Assembly: GCA_020056205.1 (NCBI GenBank)
Contig: JAGVIF010000568.1
Location: forward strand, 1-5,958
Direction of reading: 5' to 3'
Length of the DNA: 5,958 nucleotides
From: Lentisphaeria bacterium
GTDB taxonomy: Bacteria; Verrucomicrobiota; Lentisphaeria; Victivallales; GWF2-50-93
Shown here: positions 3,876-5,958 of the stretch, one piece after another
Layout: each line of letters begins with the position of its first letter
How positions within the stretch are numbered: the stretch's first letter is position 1
Made by a program: the position numbers and the translations under genes
Notes under the pieces: model-generated
Seen by the model: the letters and a program-made list of their open reading frames with translations, nothing else
Databases searched by the model: none
What the model was told of the DNA's origin: nothing

Positions 3876-5713
3876 TGTTTTTTCTCCTCTTCGCAATAGA
3901 GCCTGCATACAAGTTCGCCCGCGGATTTTTCCCCTTCCACAAAAGTTCTCCCGTAATTTCTCTGCAGGTCTGTCAGGAAAAACGGCCTGCCGTCCGTGAA
4001 AACAATTTTAATCTCAACTTCGTCTTTTTCTATGCGCCCGATATCAAAAATTTTTTCGCAAAGTCCTTCTTTTTCGGGCGTGAATTGGTTTCTGATTCCG
4101 TTGATTTCAAGGATGGTCTCCCCGGGGAACGCGTAGATGAGTGAAATTGCGAATTTCGCAGGTTTTCCGAATTTTGACTCAGGGATTTTGAATGTTTTCT
4201 TTATAGTCATTCCGGTTTTCAGCTCTTCGGCGGTCCATCCGCCAAAACTCACAGGGCCGTTGTCGAGGATAAGCAGTCGTCCGTCGGAAAGCCGGACTCT
4301 TGTGCCGTTGGGCCTTGCTATTTTCATTACCGACGGCTCATAGAATCTGTAAAGGTCGTAAGAGAGAAAAACTATAAAAATCGCGATTAGCAGGCCGGCG
4401 GCCGCGGATTTAATCCGCCGGTATTTTTTAGTTCTGAGCGCGGTGATTATATCATCGGCGAAGAATGCCGAAAAGACGGCAAAAAGCGGCAAGAGCGGAT
4501 CTTTGAAACGGGCAAGATTGTAGAAAGCCGCAGTTGCGAACCAATATGAGATGACTATGCAGATGGGGATGGAGAGAGGGGCGTTTAAAGAAAAAATAAA
4601 ACTTTTAAAATCCGCATACTTTTTATTCAGGACGCGTGATACGATGAATGCGAGGAAGCCGCATATCAAGGCGGACGATGGGATGACGCAAATCCTTGTG
4701 AGGATAAAACTTCTGACTCCCTGATATTCGAAAGCTATGTTGTTTGGGATTTCGCGATGATCCCAGAAAAGCAGAAGTTTTCTGATTTGCAGTTCGATGA
4801 ACGCGAGCGGCTCCTCCCTGAACCACCTCAGGATTTGGGTTGACACATGAATTTTTTCAGATTGCGAAGCCCAATCGTAGTAGGTTTCCGGGTATTCCAT
4901 AGGACCCGGCCCTGTTCCTGGATTTCTGCCGCCGGGGGGAGCCTCGGGGGTGTTGCCGAGCGCGAGAACCGCCCCGGCCGCAGTCGAGGGTCCGCTTATT
5001 TTCCCCGTAATTTTCCAGTTCCAAAAGGAAAAAGGAAGTTGCGGCAAAATAACCATCGCAATGAACGCAAACAAAAATACGAGAGAAATATTCAGGCTTT
5101 TTCTTTTTCCGCTGAGGAAGGCGGCAACGGCAAGTCCCGGAACTAAAAACCACGAGTTGCCCCTTGTCAAAATTGAACATGATACGGCCGCCCCGCAAAG
5201 AAACCAAAGTCCGACTTTTCCTTTTTTGAAGGCGAGGACTGAGATATAGGCGATAAAAGAGAGCCAAAACGCCTGCAATGTCGTCATGAGATGATATGGC
5301 ACATAAAAACAGAGAAAACAGCAGAAGACAATGAGAAATGCGGCGATGATTCCACTCCTCCTTCCTTTCAAAATGGCGCATGTCAGGGCGGTGAATAGAA
5401 CTGTCAGAGATGAAAGAAAAGACTGCGCTATAAAAAACGGCCATATTCCCTTTCCGGCAACAGCGATTACCGAAGGGAGGAATACGGCATAATAAAAGGG
5501 CTGGTAATAAAACGCCTCATTGAACTTGCCTTCGTAAATTTTAAGAGCCAGATTCCGGTATGTGGCCATATCGGTGAGGATCGAAGGATTGGAAACCTGC
5601 GTGTCATTTTTCAGCAGTTCCCTGCAGGTCTCAAGCCTGAGGAAAAAGGCGAGCAGGCAGAGCAAAAAAACCGAAATAAAAAATCCGGAAGTTTTTTTGC
5701 CGGGCGCTTTCAA
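3872..5713 (-). CDS. Polytopic GT-C glycosyltransferase (family 39/ArnT-like) with soluble C-terminal domain
   Basis: 613 residues from TTG 5713. About a dozen hydrophobic helices cover residues ~11 to ~455. The first outer loop, after helix 1, holds TDMATY with D48, the position of the catalytic aspartate in GT-C enzymes, followed by YYQPFYYAVFLP, a family-39-like signature. Such enzymes take sugar from a polyprenyl phosphate donor on the periplasmic side. A large loop rich in Pro and Gly (NTPEAPPGG..GTGPGPMEYP) lies mid-protein. The last ~150 residues are soluble, beta-rich and presumably periplasmic; they may bind glycan, but I cannot name the fold. The frame extends to GTG 5836, but those 41 residues are encoded by repeat-like DNA and place cysteine-rich sequence before helix 1, so I trim to TTG, which gives KAPGKK and then the helix. 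No ribosome site supports the TTG, so the start is weak. It is coupled to the GT4 gene. Confidence 0.85.
   Translation of the reverse strand: MKAPGKKTSGFFISVFLLCLLAFFLRLETCRELLKNDTQVSNPSILTDMATYRNLALKIYEGKFNEAFYYQPFYYAVFLPSVIAVAGKGIWPFFIAQSFLSSLTVLFTALTCAILKGRRSGIIAAFLIVFCCFLCFYVPYHLMTTLQAFWLSFIAYISVLAFKKGKVGLWFLCGAAVSCSILTRGNSWFLVPGLAVAAFLSGKRKSLNISLVFLFAFIAMVILPQLPFSFWNWKITGKISGPSTAAGAVLALGNTPEAPPGGRNPGTGPGPMEYPETYYDWASQSEKIHVSTQILRWFREEPLAFIELQIRKLLLFWDHREIPNNIAFEYQGVRSFILTRICVIPSSALICGFLAFIVSRVLNKKYADFKSFIFSLNAPLSIPICIVISYWFATAAFYNLARFKDPLLPLFAVFSAFFADDIITALRTKKYRRIKSAAAGLLIAIFIVFLSYDLYRFYEPSVMKIARPNGTRVRLSDGRLLILDNGPVSFGGWTAEELKTGMTIKKTFKIPESKFGKPAKFAISLIYAFPGETILEINGIRNQFTPEKEGLCEKIFDIGRIEKDEVEIKIVFTDGRPFFLTDLQRNYGRTFVEGEKSAGELVCRLYCEEEKKQ
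3884..3890 (-). promoter_or_regulatory. Ribosome binding site that fixes the GT4 start
   Basis: AGAGGAG on the minus strand, eight bases before GTG 3873-3875 and inside the last codons of the GT-C gene. It argues for the GTG start and for translational coupling through the GTGA overlap. Confidence 0.8.
4142..4160 (-). repeat. 19-base repeat with palindrome, copy in the GT-C gene
   Basis: Identical to 2838-2856. The palindrome TGCGAATTTCGCA is at 4148-4160, and the encoded peptide is again AKFAIS although the two proteins are unrelated in this part. Confidence 0.65.
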
Positions 5714-5749
5714 GACATGACCGCGTTGTTGTGTTGTTTGTGGAGTCAA

Positions 5750-5771
5750 CTGCAAAACCCGCGTTTTGCAG
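5750..5771. repeat. 22-base palindrome in the leader of the GT-C gene
   Basis: CTGCAAAAC (5750-5758) and GTTTTGCAG (5763-5771) form a 9-bp stem with loop CCGC. It lies about 37 bases before TTG 5713 and would form in a transcript of this operon. No T run follows on the minus strand. Confidence 0.6.
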
Positions 5772-5800
5772 AAATTCAGGATTTCCAATTTCTTCGCCGC

Positions 5801-5835
5801 AGAGATACAGAGACATGAGGGACACAAGGGACACA
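5801..5835. repeat. Degenerate 9-base tandem repeat
   Basis: Units AGAGATAC, AGAGACATG, AGGGACACA and AGGGACACA follow one another, the last two being identical. The strand is purine-rich. From memory it resembles the dispersed 'cagagacacagag'-type intergenic repeats seen in many bacterial genomes; that resemblance is not checked. It underlies the rejected N-terminal extension of the GT-C protein. Confidence 0.55.
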
Positions 5836-5849
5836 CGAAAATTTAGAAT

Positions 5850-5957
5850 TTAGCGGCCGACTGCGAGTTTCGCAGTTTTATCAATAAGAAACTGCCAAGA
5901 AAGAGACACGCTAAAGTCGAAGATCCCGAGCCGCGGGGCCTCGGGGCTGTGAACTCC
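5850..5957 (-). CDS. Possible last 35 codons of a gene entering from the right
   Basis: A minus-strand frame enters the window and ends at TAA 5850-5852. The residues end FSVSLSWQFLIDKTAKLAV followed by GR. The palindrome at 5862-5874 reads AKLA here, in the same frame as AK(I/F)A in the established genes, which gives slight support. I recognise no family, and 35 open codons can arise by chance, so this is weak. If real, the GT-C gene starts 136 bases after it. Confidence 0.22.
   Translation of the reverse strand, partial: GVHSPEAPRLGIFDFSVSLSWQFLIDKTAKLAVGR
5861..5875. repeat. Palindrome CTGCGAGTTTCGCAG
   Basis: CTGCGA and TCGCAG form a 6-bp stem around GTT. It is a one-base variant of the recurrent palindrome (GCGAGTTTCGC at 5863-5873). 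Confidence 0.55.
5872..5895. other. Hairpin GCAGTTT / AAACTGC
   Basis: A 7-bp stem with a 10-base AT-rich loop. It overlaps the right half of the palindrome at 5861-5875, so the two structures exclude each other. Confidence 0.35.
5925..5945. other. GC-rich hairpin near the right edge
   Basis: CCCGAG (5925-5930) pairs with CTCGGG (5940-5945) around a 9-base GC-rich loop. No T run follows in either direction; role unknown. Confidence 0.35.
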
Positions 5958-5958
5958 A

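Noticed and set aside
3876..3908. Longer GT4 start at 3908
   Set aside because: It would overlap the upstream gene by 37 bases without a ribosome site; GTG 3875 has AGAGGAG at good spacing and a standard GTGA overlap.
3072..3999. Plus-strand ORFs opposite the GT4 gene
   Set aside because: Antisense shadows of a gene with clear GT4 motifs.
4404..4418. Odd palindrome GCGGATTTAATCCGC in the GT-C gene
   Set aside because: A single copy inside coding sequence, not matching the other repeat families; probably chance.
4857..5444. 195-residue minus-strand ORF inside the GT-C gene
   Set aside because: Shadow frame: basic, Arg/Ser-rich, no domain, fully inside a credible membrane protein gene in another frame.
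5714..5836. N-terminal extension of the GT-C protein from GTG 5836 (41 residues, Cys-rich)
   Set aside because: It is encoded by repeat-like DNA including a 9-base tandem and a palindrome, and it puts odd sequence before the first membrane helix. TTG 5713 is a better, though not certain, start.
1..5958. CRISPR array, tRNA, rRNA, transposase, toxin-antitoxin or defence genes
   Set aside because: Looked for on both strands; no regularly spaced repeats, cloverleaf or matching protein motifs were seen.

Overview
This is a bacterial chromosomal window in which every credible gene reads on the minus strand, so transcription runs from right to left. Base composition is moderate. TTG and GTG starts, short palindromic repeats between and inside genes, and a pair of envelope glycosyltransferases suggest a Gram-negative-type organism, possibly one of the less-cultivated phyla (PVC, Omnitrophota or Elusimicrobiota type). 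That placement is a guess from style; there is no phylogenetic marker here.

Layout from the right, in transcription order. 5714-5958: repeat-like leader DNA with hairpins, a 9-base tandem repeat and possibly the last 35 codons of a gene outside the window. 3872-5713: a polytopic GT-C (family 39-like) glycosyltransferase with a soluble C-terminal domain. 2712-3875: a GT4 glycosyltransferase whose GTG start overlaps the previous stop by four bases, so the two form a coupled pair for cell-surface glycan or protein glycosylation. 2386-2711: an intergenic stretch with two back-to-back 41-base hairpins and a doubtful small ORF. 1357-2331: a KamA-family radical SAM lysine 2,3-aminomutase with its FeS, PLP and substrate residues intact. 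1182-1356: a leader holding a nested palindrome. 903-1181 and 172-900: an FmdB-type zinc-ribbon protein and a membrane-anchored zinc-ribbon protein, two bases apart, forming a second operon. 1-97: the start of an undescribed gene, cut by the window edge.

The most interesting content is repeats rather than genes. (1) Four copies of a roughly 41-base hairpin element (1-32, 1198-1268, 2605-2645, 2648-2688) share a loop core AAAGGACRGGGTT. Their arms differ by fully compensated base changes. Two copies stand side by side with complementary loops, one copy carries a 30-base palindrome inserted into its loop, and one lies in frame in an ORF. (2) A short palindrome, GCGAA(A/T)TCGC-like, recurs eight times in 6 kb; every copy in a gene sits in the same frame and encodes Ala-Lys-(Ile/Phe)-Ala.

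I see no CRISPR array, tRNA, rRNA, transposase, toxin-antitoxin pair or defence system. The genes themselves belong to known families.
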